A stretch of DNA of 12,023 bases from Bacilli bacterium (GTDB lineage Bacteria; Bacillota_I; Bacilli_A; RFN20; CAG-826). Position numbers and translations under genes: made by a program. Shown piece by piece: positions 1 through 7,019 of the stretch. The notes under the pieces were generated by a model. The model saw only the letters and a program-made list of their open reading frames with translations, was not told where the DNA came from and ran no database searches. Location: the NCBI GenBank assembly GCA_017618495.1, contig JAFZUD010000071.1, forward strand, positions 1 to 12,023, written 5' to 3'. Each line of letters starts with the position of its first letter. Positions within the stretch are counted from its first letter, which is position 1.

Positions 1-50
1 CGGATAGCGCTGACTGCGAGCGCATCCTTTTCATTGAAGTGACTAATCAT
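1..50 (-). CDS. N-terminal fragment of a gene running off the left edge, possibly transketolase
   Basis: Only the first 16 codons and two bases of the next are in the window (MISHFNEKDALAVSAI, then CG, which must be Arg). The ATG at 50 is preceded by AAGGAG at 57-62 with a 6-base spacer, so the start is well supported. The pattern of an acidic/lysine helix followed by 'A-V-S-A-I-R' resembles the N-terminus of bacterial transketolases, where a similar helix precedes the thiamine-diphosphate-binding SGHPG region. The fragment is far too short to prove this. It lies 63 bases after aspS, beyond a 20-base palindrome, so it is probably a separate transcription unit. Confidence 0.6.
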   Translation of the reverse strand, partial: MISHFNEKDALAVSAI

Positions 51-56
51 GTAATT

Positions 57-62
57 CTCCTT
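57..62 (-). promoter_or_regulatory. Shine-Dalgarno site of the left-edge gene
   Basis: AAGGAG on the minus strand, 6 bases before the ATG at 50. It fixes the start of the partial gene. Confidence 0.75.
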
Positions 63-92
63 AGTAGATTTTTAGTCAATTTATAGTTTCAT

Positions 93-112
93 TAATATTC
101 TTAAGAATATTA
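93..112. repeat. 20-base perfect palindrome just after aspS
   Basis: TAATATTCTTAAGAATATTA is identical to its reverse complement and begins one base after the aspS stop codon (114-116). In RNA it could form an AU-rich hairpin, but no U-run follows, so it is not a classical intrinsic terminator. A possible weak -10 (TATAAA, 80-85) lies 7 bases beyond it. It may therefore be an operator, a 3'-end stabiliser or a weak terminator. Confidence 0.7.
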
Positions 113-113
113 T

Positions 114-1847
114 TTACTCCTTCTTTAATTCGATACCAACAGTATCGAGTGCCTCTTGGCTAACGCCAGCTGGGGCTTTGGACATTGGATCCACGGCCTG
201 AAGGTTCTTTGGGAATGCCTCAACATCGCGGATGTTATCAGTTCCAGAGAGGATCATGGACAAGCGGTCAAGACCAAGAGCGAATCCACCGTGTGGCGGC
301 GCGCCATACTTGAAGGCATCGATGAACCATCCGAACTTCTTAGCAACGTCCTCATCGGATAAACCGAGAAGTTTGAAGATCTTCCACTGCGTATCATGGT
401 CGTAGATTCTTAAGGTTCCACCGCCGGCTTCGTATCCGTTGATGCAGATATCGTAAGCATAGGCGAGAACTTTCTCTGGATCGGTATCAAGGTATTGGAG
501 ATCCTCGTCGCGTGGACGAGTGAATGGGTGATGTTCAGCTGTGTACTGATCTTCGGTTCCTTCGATTTTATCGAACATTGGGAAGTTGATAACCCAAAGG
601 AGATCGTAGGTTCCCGGTTTGATTAAGCCCATTTCTTTGGCGAAGCGGGTTCTTAAAGCGCCAAGACCGAAGTCGACATCACGGCGATATGGTGAGCCAG
701 CGAATAAGACGAGATCATCCTCGTTGAGGGCCAAGGTCTCGATTAATTCTTTCTGAGCGGCTTCATCCATGAACTTGGTGAATGAACCACTTAAGGCTCC
801 ACCATTATATTTGAGGGACATAACGCCCTTAAGGCCGAACTTTCTGGCCTCGACCTGAAGTTCGTCGAGGACCTTACGGCTCGTCTCAGTAGCGTGGTTA
901 GGAATGACGATGGCGCGGATGTATTTGGCATCGTCGAAACCAGCAAAGCTGGTTTTCTTCATGACGGCATAGACATCTTTTAAGGTTAAGCCATAACGGG
1001 TGTCTGGCTTATCGCTGCCATAAGTGTCCATGGCATCCCAATAATTGATACGGCGGAGAGGAAGCTGGACGTCAAAGTTAACGATTTCTTTGAAATATCT
1101 CTGAAGCATTCCTTCGCAGAGGGTAAGGATGTCATCTTGTTCCATGAAGGAGCACTCAACGTCGATCTGAGTGAACTCAGGCTGACGGTCAGCGCGTAAA
1201 TCTTCGTCACGGAAGCATTTTGCAATTTGGTAATAACGCTCGATTCCACCGATCATAAGCAACTGTTTGAAGAGCTGTGGGGATTGAGGAAGGGCGTAGA
1301 AAGAACCGTGGTGAAGACGAGATGGGACGATGTAGTCGCGCGCGCCCTCTGGAGTAGCCAAGTTAAGGATTGGGGTCTCCACTTCTAAGAAGCGGTTCTT
1401 ATCAAGGTATTCGTGAGTAAGTTGGACGATCTTGGCTCTGACGCGGAGACGACGCTGCATCTCTGGGCGGCGGAGATCAAGGTAACGATACTGGAGACGG
1501 GTTTCCTCCAAAGCATCGGTCTTATCTGCGATTATGAAAGGCGGGTTCTCGGCCTTGTTGACCACTTTAAGCTCTTTGACGATGATTTCGATCTCGCCAG
1601 TAGGAAGCTTTGGATTTGGCACCTCTTTCTTTGAAACGGTACCGGTGACAGAAATGACATACTCGTTTCTGACGTCAGGGACTTCGACCCCTTCTTTGAT
1701 CATGAGCTGGACGATACCGGTGTTGTCGCGTAAGTCGATAAACTCGATGGCGCCGAGTCTTCTTCTGGTTGAAACCCAGCCAACAAGCTTTACTTCGCGG
1801 CCAACGTCAGATAAACGTAGCTCGCCATTGTAATCTGTTCTTTCCAT
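114..1847 (-). CDS. aspS: Aspartyl-tRNA synthetase
   Basis: This is a class II synthetase that charges tRNA-Asp with aspartate using ATP in the cytosol. The N-terminal OB-fold anticodon-binding domain is at about residues 1-105. Class II motif 1 is around RYLDLRRPEM (121-130) and onward; motif 2 is FRDEDLRADRQPEFTQ (212-227); motif 3 is GFALGLDRLSMIL (521-533). The bacterial GAD insert lies roughly at 285-410. The length of 577 residues is near the usual 590. Leu31 aligns with Leu30 of E. coli AspRS, a position that differs in some non-discriminating enzymes; this weakly favours a tRNA-Asp-specific enzyme. I chose the ATG at 1847 because AAAGGAG lies 5 bases upstream. An in-frame TTG at 1880 lies inside hisS and is unlikely. 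aspS follows hisS by 14 bases, as in Bacillus, and is the last gene of the rel-hisS-aspS unit. Confidence 0.98.
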   Translation of the reverse strand: MERTDYNGELRLSDVGREVKLVGWVSTRRRLGAIEFIDLRDNTGIVQLMIKEGVEVPDVRNEYVISVTGTVSKKEVPNPKLPTGEIEIIVKELKVVNKAENPPFIIADKTDALEETRLQYRYLDLRRPEMQRRLRVRAKIVQLTHEYLDKNRFLEVETPILNLATPEGARDYIVPSRLHHGSFYALPQSPQLFKQLLMIGGIERYYQIAKCFRDEDLRADRQPEFTQIDVECSFMEQDDILTLCEGMLQRYFKEIVNFDVQLPLRRINYWDAMDTYGSDKPDTRYGLTLKDVYAVMKKTSFAGFDDAKYIRAIVIPNHATETSRKVLDELQVEARKFGLKGVMSLKYNGGALSGSFTKFMDEAAQKELIETLALNEDDLVLFAGSPYRRDVDFGLGALRTRFAKEMGLIKPGTYDLLWVINFPMFDKIEGTEDQYTAEHHPFTRPRDEDLQYLDTDPEKVLAYAYDICINGYEAGGGTLRIYDHDTQWKIFKLLGLSDEDVAKKFGWFIDAFKYGAPPHGGFALGLDRLSMILSGTDNIRDVEAFPKNLQAVDPMSKAPAGVSQEALDTVGIELKKE

Positions 1848-1852
1848 TTTTT

Positions 1853-1859
1853 CTCCTTT
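1853..1859 (-). promoter_or_regulatory. Shine-Dalgarno site of aspS
   Basis: AAAGGAG on the minus strand, 5 bases before the ATG at 1847, within the 14-base hisS-aspS gap. It decides the aspS start against the upstream in-frame TTG at 1880. Confidence 0.85.
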
Positions 1860-1861
1860 CC

Positions 1862-3175
1862 TTAATGTTCTTCGCAGCAATGATCGTGATGATGGTGATG
1901 TCCTTCGTGGAAGGCTTTATCGAGTTCTTCCTGAAGGTTCTCTAGGGAGATCTCCTTCTGCTCTTGGCTCTGGAGATTCTTGATCTTAAGGATGCCTTTG
2001 GCCATTTCTTCTTCGCCGACGATAAGGGCGAACTTGGCTTTTAAGTGTTCAGCTTTCTTAAACATAGCGCCGAACTTAAGAGCGGCCAACGGGGTCTCGG
2101 TTGAATAACCGAATGAGCGGCAAGCCATCGTGATTTCGAAGGCTGCATCGAGGACTTTGTCTCCAACAGGCATGACATAAAGGTCAACGCCCTCTTCGAT
2201 GTGGTCGAGAAGATGGCTGTCTTCCATGAGGCTATAGACGCGTTCCAAACCCATGGCAAAGCCAACGCCGGCCAAATCAGGTCCGCCAAGACCTTTGATG
2301 AGTCCGCCATAGTGACCACCGCCGCAAACTGCGCCGTAGTCTTTGTTTTCTGGGCTGGAAAGGTGAATTTCGAAGACGACTTCGCTGTAGTAATCAAGTC
2401 CACGGACAAGATTCTCATCGATTTCGTAATCGACTCCCATCGCATTGATGATATTTAAGGTTTCGTAGAAACGTTTCTCGCTGGCTTCGCTGAGATAATC
2501 TTTGATTCTTGGAGCGCCTTTGGCGATTTCCTGGTCATGCTCGACTTTGCAATCGAGGATGCGAAGAGGATTGAGTTTGATACGCTCTTTGCAATCGTCG
2601 CACATCTCATCGAGATGCTCGCTGAAGTATTTAACCAAAGCTTCGCGGTAAGCGGCTCTGGTTTCGTTATCTCCGAGGGAGTTAATCTTAACTTTGACAT
2701 TCTCAAAGCCAAGCATCTGAAGGGCGCTGACAGCTAAGCAAATGCACTCAGCATCGGCTCTTGAACTATCTAAACCGACTTCTTCGACACCGAATTGGTG
2801 GAATTGGCGGTAACGGCCAAGCTGTGGTCTTTCATAACGGAAGGCTGGACCTTGGTAATAAAGTTTGAGAGGCAAATCCCCTGCATAAAGTTTGTTTGAG
2901 ATGATGGCACGCATGACGCCGGCAGTGAATTCTGGACGGAGGGTAATGCTGCGGTCGCCTTTATCAAGGAATGTGTACATTTCCTTGCGAACGATATCGC
3001 TGCCCTCGCCCGTTCCGCGAGCAAAGACTTCGGTATATTCCATCGAAGGCACGATTATTTCCTTATAACCGTATAATTCGCAAGCCGCCCCTAAAACGGC
3101 CTCAATGTAACGCATGCCGATGGCTTCTTTGCCATAGATGTCGTGTGTACCTTTAACTGGCTGATAATTTGGCAT
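1862..3175 (-). CDS. hisS: Histidyl-tRNA synthetase with a histidine/cysteine-rich C-terminal tail
   Basis: This class II synthetase charges tRNA-His. Visible parts in order: the N-terminal VKGTHDIYG (7-15); the TLRPEFT block (78-84); motif 2 from YYQGPAFRYERP (106-117) to QFHQFGVE (124-131); the histidine-specific loop LVRGLDYY (256-263) with the catalytic-type Arg258; the second loop GGGHYGGL (285-292); motif 3 GVGFAMGLERV (303-313); and an anticodon-binding domain from about 328 to 415. The second loop normally reads GGRYDGL, so Arg to His and Asp to Gly are notable. After the usual end, the protein carries HEGHHHHHDHCCEEH (423-437), with eight His and two Cys in 15 residues, which is a likely metal-binding tail. 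The start at 3175 has AAGGA 7 bases upstream, 13 bases after the rel stop. Length is 437 residues, slightly above the usual 420-430. Confidence 0.98.
   Translation of the reverse strand: MPNYQPVKGTHDIYGKEAIGMRYIEAVLGAACELYGYKEIIVPSMEYTEVFARGTGEGSDIVRKEMYTFLDKGDRSITLRPEFTAGVMRAIISNKLYAGDLPLKLYYQGPAFRYERPQLGRYRQFHQFGVEEVGLDSSRADAECICLAVSALQMLGFENVKVKINSLGDNETRAAYREALVKYFSEHLDEMCDDCKERIKLNPLRILDCKVEHDQEIAKGAPRIKDYLSEASEKRFYETLNIINAMGVDYEIDENLVRGLDYYSEVVFEIHLSSPENKDYGAVCGGGHYGGLIKGLGGPDLAGVGFAMGLERVYSLMEDSHLLDHIEEGVDLYVMPVGDKVLDAAFEITMACRSFGYSTETPLAALKFGAMFKKAEHLKAKFALIVGEEEMAKGILKIKNLQSQEQKEISLENLQEELDKAFHEGHHHHHDHCCEEH
1865..1909 (-). other. His/Cys-rich tail-coding segment of hisS
   Basis: The last 15 sense codons encode HEGHHHHHDHCCEEH, mixing CAC and CAT codons, so it is a composition feature and not a slipped nucleotide repeat. 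His and Cys clusters of this kind bind Ni, Zn or Co in other proteins, such as the SlyD and HypB tails. Here the role is unknown. Confidence 0.85.
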
Positions 3176-3182
3176 GTAACTT

Positions 3183-3187
3183 TCCTT
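3183..3187 (-). promoter_or_regulatory. Shine-Dalgarno site of hisS
   Basis: AAGGA (within AAAGGAAA) on the minus strand, 7 bases before the hisS ATG at 3175 and directly after the rel stop codon. It supports independent initiation of hisS inside the rel-hisS-aspS unit. Confidence 0.8.
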
Positions 3188-3188
3188 T

Positions 3189-5429
3189 CTATTTCATTAC
3201 GCGTTCAACGTTGTAAACGCCTTTGATTTCGAGAATTGTTTGGAAGACCTGTAAGATTGTAGCACTATCGCTCACATAAATGGTGAGGTTGACTACGTCA
3301 TTCATCGTTTTTTCCATTAAATGGATCTTTAAGTCGGTGACAAGGACACCTCTTGTTGAGAGGGCACCCATGATATCGACAAGAAGATTCGGACGGTCGT
3401 TGGCGTAGATCCTAACAAGTGCCGGGAATTTCGATGTGACACCTAAATCAGGATTCCAATGAACATCGATGAGACGTGGTTTTCCTTTGGAAACGTTGGC
3501 ACAGGACGTTCTATGGACAACGATACCTTTGCCGTTGACGACGTAACCAACGATGTCATCTCCAGGAACAGGCGTGCAGCACTTCGCCAATGAAATGGCG
3601 ACATTATCGACGCCATTGACCAAAACCGGCGTTTTGGAATCGGTTTTGACAACTGAAACGAGGTTTGGTTTGGAACTCCTCTTACGCACATGCAAGAAAT
3701 CGACGATGGCAAGAGGCGCTGGGTTTCTGTTGGCGACAAGTTCATAGAGCCCATCAAGCGTCTTAACATTGAAATGTTCAAGGGTTTTGGAATCGCTGAG
3801 GAGTTTTTCCATCTCCCCTGGACCAATATCCTGCTGGCCAAAGGCTTCAAGGCAGCTCTCACGACCTTTGGCGATCAAATCGTCGCGGAGGAAGTCGTTT
3901 TTCTTCTGAATGGAGCGTCTGATATGGGCCTTGGCAGAAGATGTTTTCGCGATTTCGAGCCAAGAATCATTCGGTCCTGGCGCGTTTTTGGCGGTTCTGA
4001 TCTCGCAGACATCGCCCGTTTTAAGGACGGTAGACAAAGCGGCGTTCGCACCATTGACGACAGCGCCAATCGCACTTTCAGCAACTTTGGTATGGATACG
4101 GTAAGCGAAGTCAAGGACTGTCGCGCCAGCCGGAAGGTCAATGACCTTTCCTAATGGAGTGAAGACATAAACGTTCGCATTGAAGACGTCATGCTCCAAG
4201 GCAGCGATATATTCCTTCGCATCACTGCTCTCGTTTTCGGCGCTCATGGAGACGAAATCACGGAACCAATGGAGTTTTTCTTCGATATCGCGTTGTTCTT
4301 CTTTGGCGTTGTAGTGCTCGCCTTCCTTATATCTCCAGTGCGCAGCAACACCGCTTTCAGCGACCTCATCCATCTCTTCTGTCCTGATTTGGACTTCGTA
4401 GATGTTGCCATCACCCGAAACGATTGTCGTGTGGAGCGACTGATAAAGGTTTGGCTTCGGCATGGCGATGTAATCTTTAAGACGCCCTGGAACCGGTTTG
4501 TATGTAGCGTGGATGATACCAAGGATGGTATAGCAGTTCATGACACTGTCGGTGATGATACGAATGGCCAAAATATCGTAGAGTTCATCGAAGTTATAGT
4601 GCTTCAGATACATCTTGCGATAAATCGAATAGATCGACTTGATACGAGACTCCATGCGGAACTTGATCTTGTTGTCGAAGAGAAGGTCGGCGATACGTTT
4701 CTGAAGCGCATCGAGCGAGCCTTGGCGGTCCGCTTCCCTTGCATTAAGCAAAGCAAGGATCTCGTTGTATTTGGTTGGCTCTAAATATTTAAGGGATAAA
4801 TCTTCCATCTCGCTTTGCATCTTGTAGATACCAAGACGATGAGCAATCGGAGTGAAAACATCGAGCGTTTCTTTAGAAAGCGCCTGTTGTCTTTCAGGCT
4901 TAAGCGCATCGAGGGTGCGCAAGTTATGGAGACGGTCAGCAAGCTTAACGATGATGACACGGACATCTTTCGCCATGCCAAGGAAGATCTTACGATGATC
5001 TTCGGCTTCGAAATCCTGCTCGGTCCTATGGGAGAGCTTCATGCGCTGAATCTTCGTCAAAGAGTCAACGATAAGTGCGACGTCAGGCGTGAATTCACGC
5101 TCAATATCCTGAATTGTCGCATCAGTGTCTTCGACAACATCGTGAAGAAGACCGGCCGCAATAGTCTCAGGGCCGCACTGGAGCGAGGCTAAGATATAAG
5201 CGACTTCGATCGGATGTTGGATATAAGCTTCACCGCTCTTACGGAAAACGCCTTCGTGTTTCTTCGCAGCGAAAAGATAGGCTCTTTCGATCATATCCCT
5301 ATCTTTTGGATTCTTAATATAGGTGAAATAGAGCTCTTTGACATCGTCAAAAGAATGCATAGGATAGCCGCCATTAGGCAGTAATTTCTTACTATCTTTC
5401 GTCATTTTGGGCTCAACTTTGTTATCCAT
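3189..5429 (-). CDS. rel: Bifunctional (p)ppGpp synthetase/hydrolase, long Rel (RelA/SpoT family)
   Basis: This enzyme makes and degrades (p)ppGpp, the stringent-response alarmone, on starved ribosomes. The HD hydrolase domain is at about 45-200, with the expected metal and catalytic set visible: Arg63, His72, His96-Asp97, Glu100-Asp101 and Asp165. The synthetase domain is at about 255-375, with Asp285, the RLKD motif (316-319), YQSLHT (329-334) and Glu345. RxKD rather than ExDD is typical of bifunctional Rel enzymes. The TGS domain is at about 417-480, the Cys-containing zinc-finger-like segment (KCCTPVPGDD, 616-625, then HRTSC, 639-643) follows, and the ACT domain is at about 670-746. Both activities therefore look intact in 746 residues. 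I chose the ATG at 5429. It has no Shine-Dalgarno at normal distance but lies 9 bases after a TATAAT. In-frame alternatives are TTG at 5450 and ATG at 5405. In Bacillus apt lies between recJ and relA; here it is absent. Confidence 0.97.
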   Translation of the reverse strand: MDNKVEPKMTKDSKKLLPNGGYPMHSFDDVKELYFTYIKNPKDRDMIERAYLFAAKKHEGVFRKSGEAYIQHPIEVAYILASLQCGPETIAAGLLHDVVEDTDATIQDIEREFTPDVALIVDSLTKIQRMKLSHRTEQDFEAEDHRKIFLGMAKDVRVIIVKLADRLHNLRTLDALKPERQQALSKETLDVFTPIAHRLGIYKMQSEMEDLSLKYLEPTKYNEILALLNAREADRQGSLDALQKRIADLLFDNKIKFRMESRIKSIYSIYRKMYLKHYNFDELYDILAIRIITDSVMNCYTILGIIHATYKPVPGRLKDYIAMPKPNLYQSLHTTIVSGDGNIYEVQIRTEEMDEVAESGVAAHWRYKEGEHYNAKEEQRDIEEKLHWFRDFVSMSAENESSDAKEYIAALEHDVFNANVYVFTPLGKVIDLPAGATVLDFAYRIHTKVAESAIGAVVNGANAALSTVLKTGDVCEIRTAKNAPGPNDSWLEIAKTSSAKAHIRRSIQKKNDFLRDDLIAKGRESCLEAFGQQDIGPGEMEKLLSDSKTLEHFNVKTLDGLYELVANRNPAPLAIVDFLHVRKRSSKPNLVSVVKTDSKTPVLVNGVDNVAISLAKCCTPVPGDDIVGYVVNGKGIVVHRTSCANVSKGKPRLIDVHWNPDLGVTSKFPALVRIYANDRPNLLVDIMGALSTRGVLVTDLKIHLMEKTMNDVVNLTIYVSDSATILQVFQTILEIKGVYNVERVMK

Positions 5430-5438
5430 AACAAGTTG

Positions 5439-5444
5439 ATTATA
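5439..5444 (-). promoter_or_regulatory. Candidate -10 element of the rel-hisS-aspS unit
   Basis: Perfect TATAAT on the minus strand, in the 42-base recJ-rel gap. Standard spacing puts the transcription start near 5432, leaving a leader of about 3 bases before the ATG at 5429. No good -35 (TTGACA) is present at 16-18 bases. Instead an inverted repeat (5461-5476) is centred about 36 bases upstream of the predicted start. Confidence 0.5.
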
Positions 5445-5460
5445 CTCCAATCAACGAGAT

Positions 5461-5476
5461 TCTAAACAAGTTTAGA
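5461..5476. repeat. Inverted repeat over the recJ stop codon, upstream of rel
   Basis: On the minus strand it reads TCTAAACTTGTTTAGA: 7-base arms TCTAAAC/GTTTAGA around TT. It overlaps the recJ stop (5472-5474). As RNA it could be a hairpin at the end of the secDF-recJ message, but no U-run follows. As DNA it sits where the -35 of the rel promoter would be, so an operator is possible. Confidence 0.55.
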
Positions 5477-7019
5477 AGGTCTTTTCGCACAAAATATCTA
5501 AACTACGCCTTCCCCTGAACTCATTTATTCTAAAGGCGCATAAGAGATCTACTTTGCTTTCTAAGTCAAAGGAATCCTCATTGATTCCGAATGAAAATAA
5601 CCTGACATCCGAGGCAAGCTTAACCGATAAGTATCTGCCCTCTTTAATGTAAGTGAACGTTTTTGGGTCTAAATCTTTTAGTAGAAGTTTAGGAGTTTCC
5701 CAGTTAAAACCAAATGGACCGAAAGTTTCGATTAATCGGTAACTTTGCATATTACATTCGCTTAAAAGCAATGGAATACCATTTTGTTTCTTTGGAGAGA
5801 GTTTATGCTTCAACGCCGTGAAGAGCATATCCTTCTTAAAAGCGTCAAAATCTTTCTTGTTGATACTGACCCCTGCCGCAAACGGATGACCGCCTTTACT
5901 GAGCAAAGGAACCCTAACGTCATCCAAGGCTTTTACGACATCAAAGCCTTCTTCACTTCTTAAAGAGCCAACAAGAACATCTGGGTTCTTATTCATCTCT
6001 GAGAAAACGCAAACTGGCTTTTTATACATGGCGAGGAGTTTCGAGGCGAGAAGACCGTTAAGACCTTCAGGCATATCCGCCTTCACGATGATGGCGCTGT
6101 CGCTCTCATTGATCTCGATTGTTTCCTCTGCTTCTTTAGTGACTTCTTTCCTTCTTTCGTTCACGTCGTTCAAATAACGCGCGAGCGCGATTCTGTCCGT
6201 GTTGTCGTTGGCAAAGTAATGAAGGAGTCTATTGACCTCTGTTCCTTTTTCTAGTCTTCCCACCGCATTGATCTTTGGGCAGATTTCCATTTGGAAGGTT
6301 GAGACATCGAAGTGACGCTTATCCGTGAGCAAAGTCAAAACCTCTGGCGGCTCTTTGTTGATGATATCCAACATAAGCCTCACAAGTTCACGGTTATGGC
6401 CCCTGATTGGCATCATGTCACTAATCGTCGAGATTGCGCCAAGGACGAGAAGATAATTGTCGACCTTTCCTAAGAGAGCGACGCTAAACAAGAAAGAAAG
6501 ATATCCGGCGCTTATTGGGTATTCTCCGTAGGAGAGTGTATCAGGATGGATGACAATGTCGCATTCCGGCTTCACGTCATCAAATTCATGGTGATCGAGA
6601 ATAATGACATCAACGCCAAGCTCTTTGGCGCATTTAAGCGCATCATGGGCCGTGACGCCATTATCACAAGTGAAGATAAAGGAGAATCCTTTAGCGGCGA
6701 TTTTCTTGACATTCTCGACGGTCAATCCATAACCATCCAGATATCTCGAAGGGAGATAACCGCTGGCATCGATTCCAAATTCCTTAAAGGATCTAAGCAA
6801 GATCGAGGTACTGCAAACGCCATCAGCGTCATAATCGCCATAGATAAGGACTTTCTCGTGAGAGTCACGGGCTTTGAGCACACGCTCAATGGCCTTTTTG
6901 ACAATCGGATGATCACCAATCAAAGGGATTGAACGAAAAGAAGGAGGAAGTATGAGTTCCTCATACTCCTCCCTCGAAAGACTGTAGTAATTGAGCAAAC
7001 GCTCGAGTAAGCCTTCCAT
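5472..7019 (-). CDS. recJ: Single-strand-specific 5'-3' DNA exonuclease RecJ
   Basis: RecJ degrades 5'-ended single-stranded DNA in recombination, mismatch and base-excision repair. The DHH phosphoesterase core shows GDYDADG (61-67), CDNG (118-121), the signature DHH (142-144), Asp201 in the SDMMP segment, and NAVGRLEKG (251-259). The DHHA1 domain at about 305-400 carries GGHPFAAG (376-383). A C-terminal OB-like domain (about 415-515) ends with the NEFRGRRSLDI segment. At 515 residues it is shorter than many RecJ proteins (about 560-780), mainly through short termini, and no core motif is missing. The start codon overlaps the secDF stop in TAATG (one shared base) and has no visible Shine-Dalgarno, so translation is probably coupled to secDF. 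Confidence 0.96.
   Translation of the reverse strand: MEGLLERLLNYYSLSREEYEELILPPSFRSIPLIGDHPIVKKAIERVLKARDSHEKVLIYGDYDADGVCSTSILLRSFKEFGIDASGYLPSRYLDGYGLTVENVKKIAAKGFSFIFTCDNGVTAHDALKCAKELGVDVIILDHHEFDDVKPECDIVIHPDTLSYGEYPISAGYLSFLFSVALLGKVDNYLLVLGAISTISDMMPIRGHNRELVRLMLDIINKEPPEVLTLLTDKRHFDVSTFQMEICPKINAVGRLEKGTEVNRLLHYFANDNTDRIALARYLNDVNERRKEVTKEAEETIEINESDSAIIVKADMPEGLNGLLASKLLAMYKKPVCVFSEMNKNPDVLVGSLRSEEGFDVVKALDDVRVPLLSKGGHPFAAGVSINKKDFDAFKKDMLFTALKHKLSPKKQNGIPLLLSECNMQSYRLIETFGPFGFNWETPKLLLKDLDPKTFTYIKEGRYLSVKLASDVRLFSFGINEDSFDLESKVDLLCAFRINEFRGRRSLDILCEKTF

Noticed and set aside
1865..1909. Cloning-tag contamination as the source of the His-rich tail of hisS
   Set aside because: The run is five His, then Asp-His-Cys-Cys-Glu-Glu-His, with mixed codons. 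It is followed directly by the natural aspS Shine-Dalgarno and start, so it is native.
3690..4154. 154-codon plus-strand frame opposite rel
   Set aside because: It is an antisense shadow of the rel TGS and linker coding sequence with no family resemblance.
4191..4784. 197-codon open frame on the plus strand opposite rel
   Set aside because: It is antisense to the conserved rel synthetase region and has no Shine-Dalgarno or recognisable domain. Rel explains the sequence fully.
5430..5450. TTG start for rel at 5450
   Set aside because: It lies upstream of the likely transcription start set by TATAAT at 5439-5444, and no Shine-Dalgarno precedes it. The extra residues are not part of the conserved protein.
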